A stretch of DNA of 47,722 nt. Origin: Candidatus Accumulibacter sp. UBA704. GTDB taxonomy: Bacteria > Pseudomonadota > Gammaproteobacteria > Burkholderiales > Rhodocyclaceae. Of the stretch, positions 1 through 7,753 are shown piece after piece. The stretch is taken from assembly GCA_002304785.1 (NCBI GenBank), contig DBMG01000153.1, positions 1 through 47,722 on the forward strand. The letters are read 5' to 3'. A program made the position numbers and the translations under genes. Every line of letters starts with the position of its first letter. The first letter of the stretch is position 1. The notes under the pieces are model-generated. The model worked only from the letters and a program-made list of their open reading frames with translations, had not been told where the DNA came from and did no database searches.

Positions 1-330
1 ATCGCCCATGCCTTTCTTCTTGAAGCGCGGGAAATCAGCGCGTTTGGCGAAGAAGTTGGTATAAGCCCGTTCCAAATCCTTGAGGGCCTGTTGCAGCGGG
101 TGCACTGGGGCATCCGCAAGCCAGGTGGTGTCTGCGGAATTGCGCCAAGCTGTGAGCGCTTTGCACAACCCCGCATAACCCAATTTCTTCGCACCCTGTT
201 CATACAGGGCTTTCTGCATCGCCAGCGCCTTGTTGAATATGAAGCGACATGACCCGGCGAAGCGGCGCATGTTGCGCTGCTGTTCGCCATTGGGCTTTAG
301 CTCGTATTTGTAGGCTTGAAGGCGTTTCAT
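1..330 (-). CDS. tnpB: TnpB-like (IS200/IS605 OrfB) protein, N-terminal part, cut by window edge
   Basis: Translating the minus strand from the ATG at 328-330 gives an open frame to the window edge (110 codons). It begins MKRLQAYKYELKPNGEQQ, then has FAGSCRFIFNKALA and a FFAKRADFPRFKKKG stretch. This is the typical N-terminus of IS605 OrfB/TnpB, the RNA-guided nuclease encoded by these elements. The catalytic RuvC-like and zinc-finger parts, and the omega RNA expected beyond its 3' end, lie outside the window. The start faces the tnpA start 21 bases away, the divergent layout of IS605-type elements. Whether the gene is intact cannot be told. Confidence 0.88.
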   Translation of the reverse strand, partial: MKRLQAYKYELKPNGEQQRNMRRFAGSCRFIFNKALAMQKALYEQGAKKLGYAGLCKALTAWRNSADTTWLADAPVHPLQQALKDLERAYTNFFAKRADFPRFKKKGMGD

Positions 331-351
331 GTATTAAATTATACTTGGCCT

Positions 352-765
352 ATGGTGGAAACAAATGACATTCGGCATGGGCGGCACTGTGTTTTTAAGA
401 TGCACGTCCACTTGGTTTTTGTGGCGAAATATCGTCGCAGGGTTTTCGATGGCGATGCCGTGCAGCGGCTTCGCACCATCTTTGGCAACGTCTGCGCCGG
501 CTTCGAGGCGAACCTGATCGAAATGGACGGCGAAGACGACCACGTGCACCTCCTGGTGGAGTACCCGCCGAAACTTGCAGTGTCGGCACTGGTGAACAGC
601 CTGAAAGGCGTCTCCAGTCGGCTCCTCCGAAAGGAGCGGCCCGATATTCGAGACAGGTACTGGAAAGGTGTGTTGTGGTCGCCATCCTATTTCGCGTCCT
701 CGTGTGGCGGCGCACCGATTAGCATTATTCGCCAGTACATCGAACAACAGCAATCACCGCATTAA
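352..765 (+). CDS. tnpA: IS200/IS605 family Y1 (HUH) transposase TnpA
   Basis: A 137-residue protein beginning MVETNDIRHGRHCVFK, the usual start of IS200-type TnpA. The HUH metal-binding motif is H64-V-H66 in DDHVHLLVEY, and Y129 in SIIRQYIEQ is the likely catalytic tyrosine. Length agrees with the family (about 130-155 residues), so the gene looks intact. The enzyme excises and inserts single-stranded DNA by recognising subterminal hairpins. An in-frame ATG at 316 would add 12 residues, but the ATG at 352 matches the family start. It is divergent from the tnpB fragment, and small hairpins follow its stop codon. Confidence 0.92.
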   Translation: MVETNDIRHGRHCVFKMHVHLVFVAKYRRRVFDGDAVQRLRTIFGNVCAGFEANLIEMDGEDDHVHLLVEYPPKLAVSALVNSLKGVSSRLLRKERPDIRDRYWKGVLWSPSYFASSCGGAPISIIRQYIEQQQSPH

Positions 766-777
766 GAACACAAGCAA

Positions 778-831
778 GGACGGCGATGCCGTCCGCGCTG
801 TCCTTCCCCGACCAAACTCGGCGGCTTCGCC
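778..831. repeat. Subterminal hairpins of the IS200/IS605 element
   Basis: Two small palindromes lie just after tnpA: GGACGGC-GAT-GCCGTCC (778-794, perfect 7-bp stem) and GGCG-GCTT-CGCC (820-831). IS200/IS605 elements lack inverted ends and are recognised through such hairpins. A third hairpin, GGTTGC-TAC-GCAACC, lies at 2018-2032 on the far side of the inserted IS5 copy. The exact cleavage site was not resolved. Confidence 0.55.
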
Positions 832-834
832 TAA

Positions 835-2012
835 GGAACATCTGAACAAGTAATGGAAACGACGCTCAAGCGGGTCATTTTCCGGAGAAGGTGGAAAAAT
901 GGCTCGCTTTTGAGCGGTTTTCCGTGTTTTGACGGGCCATTCGTGGCTCCTTTCCGTTCAGCAGGCACACTGCGCCCCTTGAGATCGGAGCAAGTGATGC
1001 CGAACCATGAACAGATTGGCCAACGCGCAGGTCACGAACAGGCGATGCGCATTTTTCTCCAGCCCGCGATAGCGCACCTTGGCAAATCCGAACACACGCT
1101 TGATGACGCCGAAGACGTGTTCGACCTTCGCCTGCACCTGCGACTTAGTCCGGTTCCTGGCTTTCTCTTGTTCATCGACCACCCCGCAGTGGCGGTAGCG
1201 GCGATTGGTGAAATCCTTGGCCTTCGGTGCGCAGCCACGGATAACGTTTCGCTGGCCGCGGTACGCCTGGTCACCCCAGACGCGGGTTTCATTACCTTGC
1301 GGCAAATCCGGCAGGACCGTGCTGTCAGCTACATTCGCCGCCGTGGCAACAACCGAGTGAATCAGCTTGGTCCGGCTATCCACGCCGATATGCGCCTTCA
1401 TGCCGAAATACCATTGATTGCCCTTCTTGGTCTGGTGCATGTCCGGGTCGCGCCGCTGTTCGGCATTCTTGGTCGAGGATGGGTCGTTGATGATGCTGGC
1501 GTCGACGATCGTCCCGGTCGTGACTTTCAGCCCTTGCGTTGCCAGATGCCGATGGACCTCCTGGAACAGGCTGCGTCCGAGATCATGCTTCTCCAGCAAG
1601 TGCCGGAATTTGCAGACCGTCGTCTCGTCCGGCGCCGGTTCGCGTCCAAGATCGATCCCGACAAAGTCGCGCATCGCCAGCGAGTCGTACAGCGCTTCTT
1701 CGACCGCCGGATCGGAGAGGTTGAACCACTGTTGCAGGAAGTAAATGCGCAGCATCCGCTCCAGGCCAATCGGCGGCCGGCCGTTACCCGCCTTCGGATA
1801 GACCGGTTCCACAACCGCGCACAGCTTCGCCCACGGCACAACCCGATTCATCTCGGCCAGGAACGCCGCGCGCCGCGTCGTCTTGCCGTACCGCTCAAAT
1901 CCTCCTGCCGACAGCGTCATCTGCTTCATGAACTTCTTCCCGCAATCAATTCAACAATGCTTCTCATAACGCATCAGCATCGCATCTCGTCGACACCTTA
2001 TTCAGAGATTCC
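835..2012 (-). mobile_element. Complete IS5-family insertion sequence, 1178 bp
   Basis: The ends are imperfect inverted repeats: GGAACATCTGAACAAG at 835-850 and GGAATCTCTGAATAAG read inward on the minus strand from 2012 to 1997, matching at 13 of 16 positions. Each end is flanked by CTAA (831-834 and 2013-2016), a 4-bp duplication of the YTAR type typical of the IS5 group. It carries one transposase gene and looks intact, so the insertion may be fairly recent. Confidence 0.93.
958..1929 (-). CDS. IS5-family DDE transposase
   Basis: A 323-residue protein with the DDE layout of IS5 transposases: D143 in GTIVDASII, D220 in VWGDQAYRG, and E270 in AKVEHVFGVIKRVFG, with the conserved Y-R and R/K context around them. 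The N-terminal PPIGLERMLRIYFLQQWFNL stretch is the usual IS5-group entry region. It is full length with no frameshift and fills the element between its inverted ends. It catalyses cut-and-paste movement of its own element. The long plus-strand frame over the same DNA is a shadow. Confidence 0.95.
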   Translation of the reverse strand: MKQMTLSAGGFERYGKTTRRAAFLAEMNRVVPWAKLCAVVEPVYPKAGNGRPPIGLERMLRIYFLQQWFNLSDPAVEEALYDSLAMRDFVGIDLGREPAPDETTVCKFRHLLEKHDLGRSLFQEVHRHLATQGLKVTTGTIVDASIINDPSSTKNAEQRRDPDMHQTKKGNQWYFGMKAHIGVDSRTKLIHSVVATAANVADSTVLPDLPQGNETRVWGDQAYRGQRNVIRGCAPKAKDFTNRRYRHCGVVDEQEKARNRTKSQVQAKVEHVFGVIKRVFGFAKVRYRGLEKNAHRLFVTCALANLFMVRHHLLRSQGAQCAC

Positions 2013-2032
2013 CTAAAGGTTGCTACGCAACC

Positions 2033-2069
2033 AAATCGCTTGGACGAGGCTTGTCGCGCAACTGGTCAT
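2033..2069 (-). pseudogene. Start of a truncated gene downstream of the TolC-like gene
   Basis: Ten bases after the TolC-like stop codon the minus strand has AAAGGATAACC-ATG, a good ribosome binding site and start codon at 2067-2069. The frame reads MTSCATSLVQ and runs into the transposon end within a few codons. The body of the gene is absent from the window. In related metal-resistance clusters a multicopper oxidase or efflux subunit often follows such a TolC-like gene, but too little remains here to say what this was. Confidence 0.45.
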
Positions 2070-2079
2070 GGTTATCCTT

Positions 2080-3177
2080 TCAGTGCGCAGCCGCAACGGC
2101 TTCCTTGCCGCCGCCAAGTGAAATGAAGCGTTCCGGAACGCCGCCCAGAAGGACGTGCTGCAGGTCGATGTCCGCGATCCAGAAGTCGCGCAAGGCGTCC
2201 ACGGCGTTCACAGCCGCCTGCGAACGGTTGCGTGTCTCGGCGAGCACGTCCCAGACGCTGGCGAGCATGCCGTTGTAGCGCAGCACCGTCTCTTCGACGA
2301 CGAAATCCTGGAGTTTCAGATCCTCGCCGGCCTGCAGGGCGATTTCATGGCTGGCCCGGTAGGCGGCGAGCGCCACGGGGGCGCTGGCCGATGTGCGCAG
2401 GCGCTCGGCGCCTGGCAGTTCGGCCATGACGGCCTCCAGACGTCGCCGCAGGACGGAGTCCGAAACAGCGGCGACGGGCAGTTCCGGCAGGGCGTCCGGA
2501 AGCGCGACCGACGCATGCACCCCGGATAGTCGCAGCGTACCGAGCAACTCGGCCTGGGCCGACACGTGCGCATACTCGGCCCGCTTGAGATCCGTCCGCG
2601 CTGCATTCAGGGCGGTTTGCACACGTGCCTCCTGCAGCCTGCTCCAGTTGCCGACGCGCGCCATGCGCGCCGCAAGGTCGGCGGCCGCTTCGGTCGCCGC
2701 CAGCGCGTTTTTACGGTGCTTCACTGCCTGGCCGGCGGCGACAGCTTTCAGCCAGGCCTTGCGCGCGGCGGCCGCCACATCCAGCAACTCGTCCAACTCG
2801 GGTGCACGGCGACGCCAGCCGGGGGCGATTTCGGCCCACCGCCCCGCGGCGACATGCTCGACGATCTCGGGTGGCAGCACGGCGAGCGTTTGCGCCATAT
2901 CGAGGTGCGGTTGCCATGCCAAGGGAACCGCTGCGTCCGCAGTCATCAATGCCAGCGTCGCGGGCGTTCCCGCGGGCTCCTCGCTGTCGTGGCGATTGGC
3001 TTCCTCCCACTTTAGAATATCGGCGTGCCCGCGCCGGAACTGTCCGACGGCGTCGTTGGCGCGGCGCCATTCGATGGAAGCCTCCGACGCCTGTGCGAAG
3101 GCGACGGCAGCAATGCCAGTGGAGGCGGCGGCCAGAACCAGATTGGAGATTGTCCGGCACAGAAGTCTTCGGATCAC
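2080..3177 (-). CDS. TolC-family outer membrane efflux protein (heavy-metal type)
   Basis: The GTG at 3175-3177 is chosen because AAAGGAG lies seven bases upstream; longer frames lack such a site. The 365-residue product starts with a signal peptide ending AVAFAQ. It has two long alpha-helical stretches with TolC-repeat character, around ARVGNWSRLQEARVQ and RYNGMLASVWDVLAETRNRS. The family forms trimeric outer-membrane channels for efflux pumps. At 365 residues it is short against the usual 400-480, and it resembles the variant found beside copper oxidases. It is divergent from the cusR-like regulator, which suggests metal induction. The rest of its operon is cut off by transposons. Confidence 0.8.
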   Translation of the reverse strand: MIRRLLCRTISNLVLAAASTGIAAVAFAQASEASIEWRRANDAVGQFRRGHADILKWEEANRHDSEEPAGTPATLALMTADAAVPLAWQPHLDMAQTLAVLPPEIVEHVAAGRWAEIAPGWRRRAPELDELLDVAAAARKAWLKAVAAGQAVKHRKNALAATEAAADLAARMARVGNWSRLQEARVQTALNAARTDLKRAEYAHVSAQAELLGTLRLSGVHASVALPDALPELPVAAVSDSVLRRRLEAVMAELPGAERLRTSASAPVALAAYRASHEIALQAGEDLKLQDFVVEETVLRYNGMLASVWDVLAETRNRSQAAVNAVDALRDFWIADIDLQHVLLGGVPERFISLGGGKEAVAAAH

Positions 3178-3269
3178 AGTGTCACTCCTTTCCATAAAAC
3201 ACGTGTGCGCACTCCCTGCGCTCCGACGGCAAGCGTTCGTCGCCGGGATCATGCTGGAAACCAGGTGAC

Positions 3270-3302
3270 GTAATGCTGACCCGGGCATTACATTTCTGTA
3301 AT
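3270..3302. promoter_or_regulatory. Candidate CusR/CopR-type operator in the divergent promoter region
   Basis: The perfect inverted repeat ATTACA-TTTC-TGTAAT lies at 3287-3302. A further half-site, GTAATG at 3270-3275, pairs with CATTAC at 3286-3291. The three related half-sites lie between the TolC-like gene and the response regulator gene. Inverted repeats of this kind are the usual binding sites of OmpR-type heavy-metal regulators. Binding is inferred. Confidence 0.55.
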
Positions 3303-3367
3303 CTTTTGCGACGAACCGGGCAAACGCAGGACAATCGCTCATCGATGGTTTCGGGACGGGGAGTTCA

Positions 3368-4051
3368 ATGAAAATTCTGGTGGTTGAGGACGAGACCAAG
3401 AGCGGCTCCTACCTGAAGCAAGGGCTGATCGAGGCGGGATTTGTGGTCGATCTGGTGACCAACGGCTTCGACGGGCTGCACCTGGCGTGCAGCGAAAGCT
3501 ACGACTTGGCGATCCTTGACGTGATGCTTCCCGGCATCGACGGCTGGCAGATCCTGCAAGGCATCCGCCGTGCCGGCAACGACATGCCGGTGCTTTTTCT
3601 GACGGCGCGGGATCAGGTCGAGGATCGCGTCAAGGGGCTGGAACTTGGTGCCGACGACTATCTGGTCAAGCCTTTCGCTTTTACCGAACTGCTGGCGCGT
3701 GTGCGTACGCTGTTGCGGCGGGGGACGAAGGCCAAGGATGCCGAATTTCTGCGTGCCGCCGACCTGGAGCTTGATTTGCTGCGCCGCCGTGTGATGCGTG
3801 GGGGGAGACGCATCGACCTCACGGCCAAGGAATTCGGGCTGCTCGAACTGTTGCTGCGTCGCCAGGGCGAGGTGTTGCCCCGCTCGCTGATCGCTTCACA
3901 GGTGTGGGACATGAACTTCGACAGCGACACCAACGTGGTCGAAGTCGCTGTGCGCCGCCTGCGTGCCAAGATCGACGACGATTTCGAGGTGAAGCTGGTC
4001 CGTACCGTGCGTGGGATGGGTTACGTTCTGGAAGTTCCGGAGGGGGCGTGA
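3368..4051 (+). CDS. cusR: Heavy-metal response regulator, OmpR/PhoB type (CusR-like)
   Basis: A 227-residue two-domain regulator. The receiver domain has the acidic pair E7-D8, the phospho-accepting D51 (AILDVMLPGIDG), T79 and K101 (VKPFAF). The C-terminal winged helix spans about 125-225 and has the typical DLTAKEFGLLELLLRR and NVVEVAVRRLRAKID segments. The sequence resembles CusR/CopR/CzcR regulators of copper, silver or zinc efflux. Its stop codon overlaps the GTG of the sensor kinase gene, so the two are co-translated. It probably controls the divergent efflux operon and itself. The actual metal cannot be told. Confidence 0.92.
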   Translation: MKILVVEDETKSGSYLKQGLIEAGFVVDLVTNGFDGLHLACSESYDLAILDVMLPGIDGWQILQGIRRAGNDMPVLFLTARDQVEDRVKGLELGADDYLVKPFAFTELLARVRTLLRRGTKAKDAEFLRAADLELDLLRRRVMRGGRRIDLTAKEFGLLELLLRRQGEVLPRSLIASQVWDMNFDSDTNVVEVAVRRLRAKIDDDFEVKLVRTVRGMGYVLEVPEGA

Positions 4052-5454
4052 TTACTCGCGTTTCGATCACGCTGCGCCTCACGGCGCTCTTTGCCACCGT
4101 TTCGACGATGGTTCTGCTGGTCCTCGGTTACTTGATCGGCAGCACCGTCGAAGACCATTTCGTCGAACAGGACGTCCAGGTGCTGGCAGGCAAATTGGAC
4201 TTGACACGACATGCTCTCGCGAAGGTCCGCTCGGAGGTTGATCTGGTCCATATTCCGCAGCAACTGGACGACTCGCTGATCGGGCATCAGGGCCTGGCCG
4301 TCGTGGTGGTGTCGCCCGATGGTGAGTTGCTGTTCGCCACGAGCGGTGCCGAGTTTCCGGCGCAGTTGCTGATGCGGCCTGTAGGGGAAGGGGCGTCGCG
4401 TCCCTACGTCTGGCGTACCGCCCGCAACACGCCGATGCGCGGCATCTCGGCGCGCGTCCCTACCGGTATCGACGGAGCAGCGCCGGTGGTGGTTGGCGTG
4501 GCTACGGATATTTCCCACCATGAGCACTTCATGGACAGCTTTCGCGTGACGCTGTGGTCGTTCGTGGCGATCGCAGCGTTGTTGACCGGCGTCCTCGGCT
4601 GGCTGGCCGCGAAGCGCGGACTCGCTCCGTTGAACGCGATGAAGCAGAAAGCCGAGAGCATCACGGCGCAGCGCCTTCACTCCCGTCTGGCGGTAGACGC
4701 CGTTCCGGTCGAGTTGGCCGATCTGGCTGCGACTTTGAACGACATGCTGGCGCGCCTGGAGGCGTCATTCCGCCGGCTGTCCGACTTTTCCTCCGACCTC
4801 GCACACGAATTCCGCACCCCGATCAGCAATCTCATGACGCAGACGCAAGTCACGCTGTCACTGCCGCGCACGCTGGACGAATACCGCGAGGTATTGGTCT
4901 CGAACATCGAGGAATACGAGCGGCTCTCGCGAATGATTGCCGACATGCTGTTCCTCGCCAAAGCCGACGAGGGGCAGATCGTGCGCACGCAGGAGCGGCT
5001 TGATCTGGCCGTTCTCATCGTCGACCTGGTGGAGTTTTATCGCTTGGCCGCTGACGAAAAGGGTGTGGCTCTCATTCACGAAGGCGAAGGTGCAATCCGG
5101 GGCGATCCGCTGATGATCCGGCGCGCGATCAGCAATTTGCTCTCCAATGCCATCCGCCACACGCCGCCAGGTGGGCGCGTCACGGTCTCCATCCGTACCC
5201 CGGAAACCGGACACGTGGCGATCGACATCGCCAATACAGGGGAAACCATTGCGACCGAGCACCTGCCGCGGCTGTTCGATCGCTTCTATAGGGCTGATCC
5301 CTCGCGCACCGGCGAGGGATCACATTCCGGTCTGGGTCTCGCCATCGTCAAGTCGATTGTTGAGGCCCATCGCGGGCGCGTTTCCGTGCGGTCGGAAAAT
5401 GGGGTGACGTGTTTCAGCGTGTGGCTCTTCGCCGAGGGTGAAGCAATCCATTGA
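4048..5454 (+). CDS. cusS: Heavy-metal sensor histidine kinase (CusS-like)
   Basis: The GTG at 4048 overlaps the stop codon of the regulator gene (GTGA), giving 468 residues; an upstream frame extension only overlaps the regulator. An N-terminal membrane helix (LTALFATVSTMVLLVLGYLI), a periplasmic sensor region and a second helix lead into a HAMP segment. H253 in DLAHEFRTPISN is the phospho-accepting histidine. The ATP-binding region follows (AISNLLSNAIRHTPPGG, LFDRFYRADPSR, SGLGLAIVKSIVEAH). The order matches inner-membrane CusS/CopS kinases, which sense periplasmic metal. Confidence 0.92.
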   Translation: MITRVSITLRLTALFATVSTMVLLVLGYLIGSTVEDHFVEQDVQVLAGKLDLTRHALAKVRSEVDLVHIPQQLDDSLIGHQGLAVVVVSPDGELLFATSGAEFPAQLLMRPVGEGASRPYVWRTARNTPMRGISARVPTGIDGAAPVVVGVATDISHHEHFMDSFRVTLWSFVAIAALLTGVLGWLAAKRGLAPLNAMKQKAESITAQRLHSRLAVDAVPVELADLAATLNDMLARLEASFRRLSDFSSDLAHEFRTPISNLMTQTQVTLSLPRTLDEYREVLVSNIEEYERLSRMIADMLFLAKADEGQIVRTQERLDLAVLIVDLVEFYRLAADEKGVALIHEGEGAIRGDPLMIRRAISNLLSNAIRHTPPGGRVTVSIRTPETGHVAIDIANTGETIATEHLPRLFDRFYRADPSRTGEGSHSGLGLAIVKSIVEAHRGRVSVRSENGVTCFSVWLFAEGEAIH

Positions 5455-5476
5455 AGACCATTGTCGACACGGTCTT
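5454..5476. terminator. Possible short bidirectional terminator between convergent genes
   Basis: AAGACC (5454-5459) pairs with GGTCTT (5471-5476), followed by TCCGTTCT. It lies in the 29-base gap between the converging kinase and TPR genes. The stem is only six base pairs and the T-run is poor. Confidence 0.35.
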
Positions 5477-5483
5477 TCCGTTC

Positions 5484-6299
5484 TCAGGGGCTGCGACGTG
5501 TCAGCCACTGTAGCCGGATGGCGCTCGCCCGGCCCGTTTCTCCTGCCCGATCACACAGGTCCGCGAGTTGTTGCCAGTAGGCCCGGTTGGTGGGATCGAT
5601 CTTGGTGGCGCGTTCGGTCGACGCAATAGCGGATTGGAGCGCGCTCTTCGAGGCATTGCCGGTAGTGGTCAGGCGCGCTACGGCAGAGTGCGCCGGCGCA
5701 TGGTCGGGCCAGCCTTTCAGACTGGACTTGAAACTGGCGATGGCTTCAGTGTCTTTCCCCTGGGCGTGCAAAGCCTCTCCCTCGAAATACAGAGCGAGCG
5801 GATCGTCGGTACGCTGCCCTAACACGTTTCTGAAGATGGCGCCCGCCTTGTCGGGTGACTTTTTCCTAAGCAGCAGAATGCCCTGAGTGAGTTGTTCGTA
5901 GTAACGTGGGGGAAATTCCGCTTGCTCGAGGCGCTTCATGGCGGAATGGAGGGCTTTCGTGTCGTTACGCAGGGCGGCGCACATCGCGAATACCCCAAGG
6001 GCGTCCATCACCGGTTGTTGTTTCGCCAGCATAATCGTGGCGCCGGCGCATGCCGAGTTCCACAAACCTTTGCTGAGGGCTTCGGTGACATGAGATGGGG
6101 CGAGATTGCGGAGTGCCGTGTCACCGATCAGCGGCTGGACGTCGGTGGTCCCGCCATCAAGCAGCGGAACGAGGGTGGGGGCCGGTCGCTTTTCGTTGTC
6201 CGGCGCCAGTGCTCCGCGCGCCGTTCCTGTGCCGAGAAGCGTGACAACCGTCAACACGGTCAGAATCAGTTGCTGTGTGTGATACGCAAACTTCGACAT
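5484..6299 (-). CDS. Exported TPR-repeat protein of unknown function
   Basis: The ATG at 6297-6299 is chosen for its GAGGAG site five bases upstream, giving 271 residues. The N-terminus (QQLILTVLTVVTLLGTGTARG) is a signal sequence. The middle and C-terminal parts have tetratricopeptide-like helix pairs, for example DPLALYFEGEALHAQGKDTE and WPDHAPAHSAVARL, with a final NRAYWQQLADLCDRAG. TPR proteins act as scaffolds. It follows the PEP-CTERM gene by about 105 bases on the same strand, so it could help export or assemble that surface protein. That link rests on position only. Confidence 0.75.
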   Translation of the reverse strand: MSKFAYHTQQLILTVLTVVTLLGTGTARGALAPDNEKRPAPTLVPLLDGGTTDVQPLIGDTALRNLAPSHVTEALSKGLWNSACAGATIMLAKQQPVMDALGVFAMCAALRNDTKALHSAMKRLEQAEFPPRYYEQLTQGILLLRKKSPDKAGAIFRNVLGQRTDDPLALYFEGEALHAQGKDTEAIASFKSSLKGWPDHAPAHSAVARLTTTGNASKSALQSAIASTERATKIDPTNRAYWQQLADLCDRAGETGRASAIRLQWLTRRSP

Positions 6300-6348
6300 G
6301 CAATGCTCCTCGTCTGAATCCGGCATCGATTGTATGGACATTTAATAC

Positions 6349-6377
6349 GACAAAGCCCAGCTTGGCCGGGCTCTGTC
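6349..6377 (-). terminator. Hairpin between the PEP-CTERM and TPR genes (attenuator or processing site)
   Basis: GACA-A-AGCCC (6349-6358) pairs with GGGCT-C-TGTC (6368-6377), nine pairs with one mismatch. The clear T-rich tail (ATTTTTATT) follows on the plus strand; on the minus strand the hairpin is followed only by GTATTAAATG. It may therefore reduce rather than stop read-through from the PEP-CTERM gene. Confidence 0.5.
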
Positions 6378-6404
6378 ATTTTTATTGCGACCTTCAGACC
6401 GCAA

Positions 6405-7664
6405 TCATACCGTTTGACGCCGGCGTCGGATGGACAGCACTCCCAGCAAACCTGCGCCAAGGAGCATCAGCGTACCCGGTTCGGGAACATCATTCCCGCC
6501 ATCGTCAATTTCCGTGGCGTTCAGGATGTTGATGTACCAAGGAGTGGCGAGAACATTGCCCCAGTACCAATAACCTGTCCACGAACCATCGGAGTTCTGG
6601 CTATGGACCAAGTAGTCAGTGTAGTCTTCCCACCAGTTCCATACCTTGCCGGCGTCCAGATCGCCCGGAGCGTGGAGATTGGCTATTTCGGTAGTGTCGT
6701 CAAGGCCGATCGTCAGTTGCAGCCCTTTGTAGATTCCCCACATTGCGTACGGATGTCCGAAGTTTCCATACCAATCGCTCGGGCCATTCTTCCAGTTGGT
6801 GTCCAGGAAATTGAGCGCTTCCTGCTTGCCCAGCGTATCCCCAGCCTTGTAGCCGTCATATCCGGCGAACACCATCTCCACCAGCAAGCCACCGGTCTTT
6901 GACTCATTGGTATAGCTATACGGCGAATCGTAACCAGATCCTCCGTTTGGATGCTGGATATAGTCGATCCAAGTCTTCAGCTCCGTTTTTACGAAGGTCG
7001 GGATCGTGGCGCCAGCCGCCTGAGCGTAGAGCATGCCGACCACCGGCCACTGGGCTGTGGAGTTGTCCGCATCGCCCGAATTTGCATAGTAACGCCATGC
7101 CCCCCGCGCGTATCCGCTGTCATTTTGCCCCCAAGCAAAATAGTCGACAGTGTCCTGGATCACCGCAGCGTAGGTTCTTCCAGCTTGCGATCCGACGGCG
7201 ATCGTGTCGTTCAGATTCCCGTATTTGGCCAAGGCAGGAAGGACCAATCCCGTTACATAGGTGTCCCGGCCATTGGCGCCTCCCAGAACGAACTTGACTC
7301 CGATCCCGTTGCTGTTCGTATCCGGGTTCCCGGCTGGCTGAGCTCCAATGGTGACGGCCTGGGCATTGCTCATCAGGTACTGATAGCCTTTGGCGACAAC
7401 AGTGGAGTAATCCGCACCGAACCAGCCGCCTGCTTTGGCTTTCTGCTCCTGGAAGGCGAGAAGCGCGGCGGCGGTAGCCGCGACGTCTCCGGCTCCGTAT
7501 TCGCCATAGTTCCAGCGGCCATCAGCTTGCTGATTGGCCGCCATCCACGCCAAGCCGCTTTGGATAGCGGCCTGTTTCTCCGCTTCCGTTGCAGCAAACG
7601 CTGGCGCCGATAATGTTGCACAGGCAACCGAGATGACAGTTGCCAACCTTGTCAATCTTTTCAT
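6405..7664 (-). CDS. PEP-CTERM surface protein with squalene-cyclase-like (alpha/alpha toroid) repeats
   Basis: A 419-residue protein with a signal peptide ending SAPAFA. It ends in a PEP-CTERM sorting signal: VPEPG, a hydrophobic helix (TLMLLGAGLLGVL), then RRRR. That signal directs cleavage by an exosortase and placement on the surface or in the extracellular matrix. The body contains QW-like motifs of terpene cyclases and protein prenyltransferases, such as QQADGRWNYG near residue 45 and QNSDGSWTGYWYWG near the end. The toroid fold is inferred from these. Acidic residues of a cyclase active site are not evident, so a structural or binding role is more likely than catalysis. AGGGGG precedes the start codon, and a candidate sigma-54 promoter lies upstream. 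Confidence 0.85.
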   Translation of the reverse strand: MKRLTRLATVISVACATLSAPAFAATEAEKQAAIQSGLAWMAANQQADGRWNYGEYGAGDVAATAAALLAFQEQKAKAGGWFGADYSTVVAKGYQYLMSNAQAVTIGAQPAGNPDTNSNGIGVKFVLGGANGRDTYVTGLVLPALAKYGNLNDTIAVGSQAGRTYAAVIQDTVDYFAWGQNDSGYARGAWRYYANSGDADNSTAQWPVVGMLYAQAAGATIPTFVKTELKTWIDYIQHPNGGSGYDSPYSYTNESKTGGLLVEMVFAGYDGYKAGDTLGKQEALNFLDTNWKNGPSDWYGNFGHPYAMWGIYKGLQLTIGLDDTTEIANLHAPGDLDAGKVWNWWEDYTDYLVHSQNSDGSWTGYWYWGNVLATPWYINILNATEIDDGGNDVPEPGTLMLLGAGLLGVLSIRRRRQTV

Positions 7665-7712
7665 GATGCCCCCTATTCGAGTTGTTTATCGAGAATTTTG
7701 CACCCACAGAAA

Positions 7713-7730
7713 AACCTCGCGCCCGAGGTT
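7713..7730 (-). other. Hairpin in the 5' leader of the PEP-CTERM gene
   Basis: A perfect 7-bp stem, AACCTCG (7713-7719) with CGAGGTT (7724-7730) and a 4-base loop. It lies about 50 bases upstream of the start codon, inside the leader predicted from the sigma-54 site. It could affect mRNA stability. Confidence 0.45.
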
Positions 7731-7753
7731 GTTGCGGTTGTGCTTTCGGGGGA

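Larger units (their letters stand above)
1..2035. mobile_element. IS200/IS605-type element, interrupted by an IS5-family insertion
   Basis: The element comprises the divergent tnpB fragment and tnpA, plus end hairpins at 778-831 and 2018-2032. Removing the IS5 copy (835-2012) and one CTAA duplicate joins the hairpin regions into one continuous end. The outer boundary is estimated to lie at or shortly beyond 2032 and before the start codon at 2067-2069. The other end is outside the window. Confidence 0.6.

Noticed and set aside
853..2016. Long plus-strand frame of 387 codons over the IS5 element
   Set aside because: It is antisense to a well-conserved transposase, starts near one inverted end and resembles no family.
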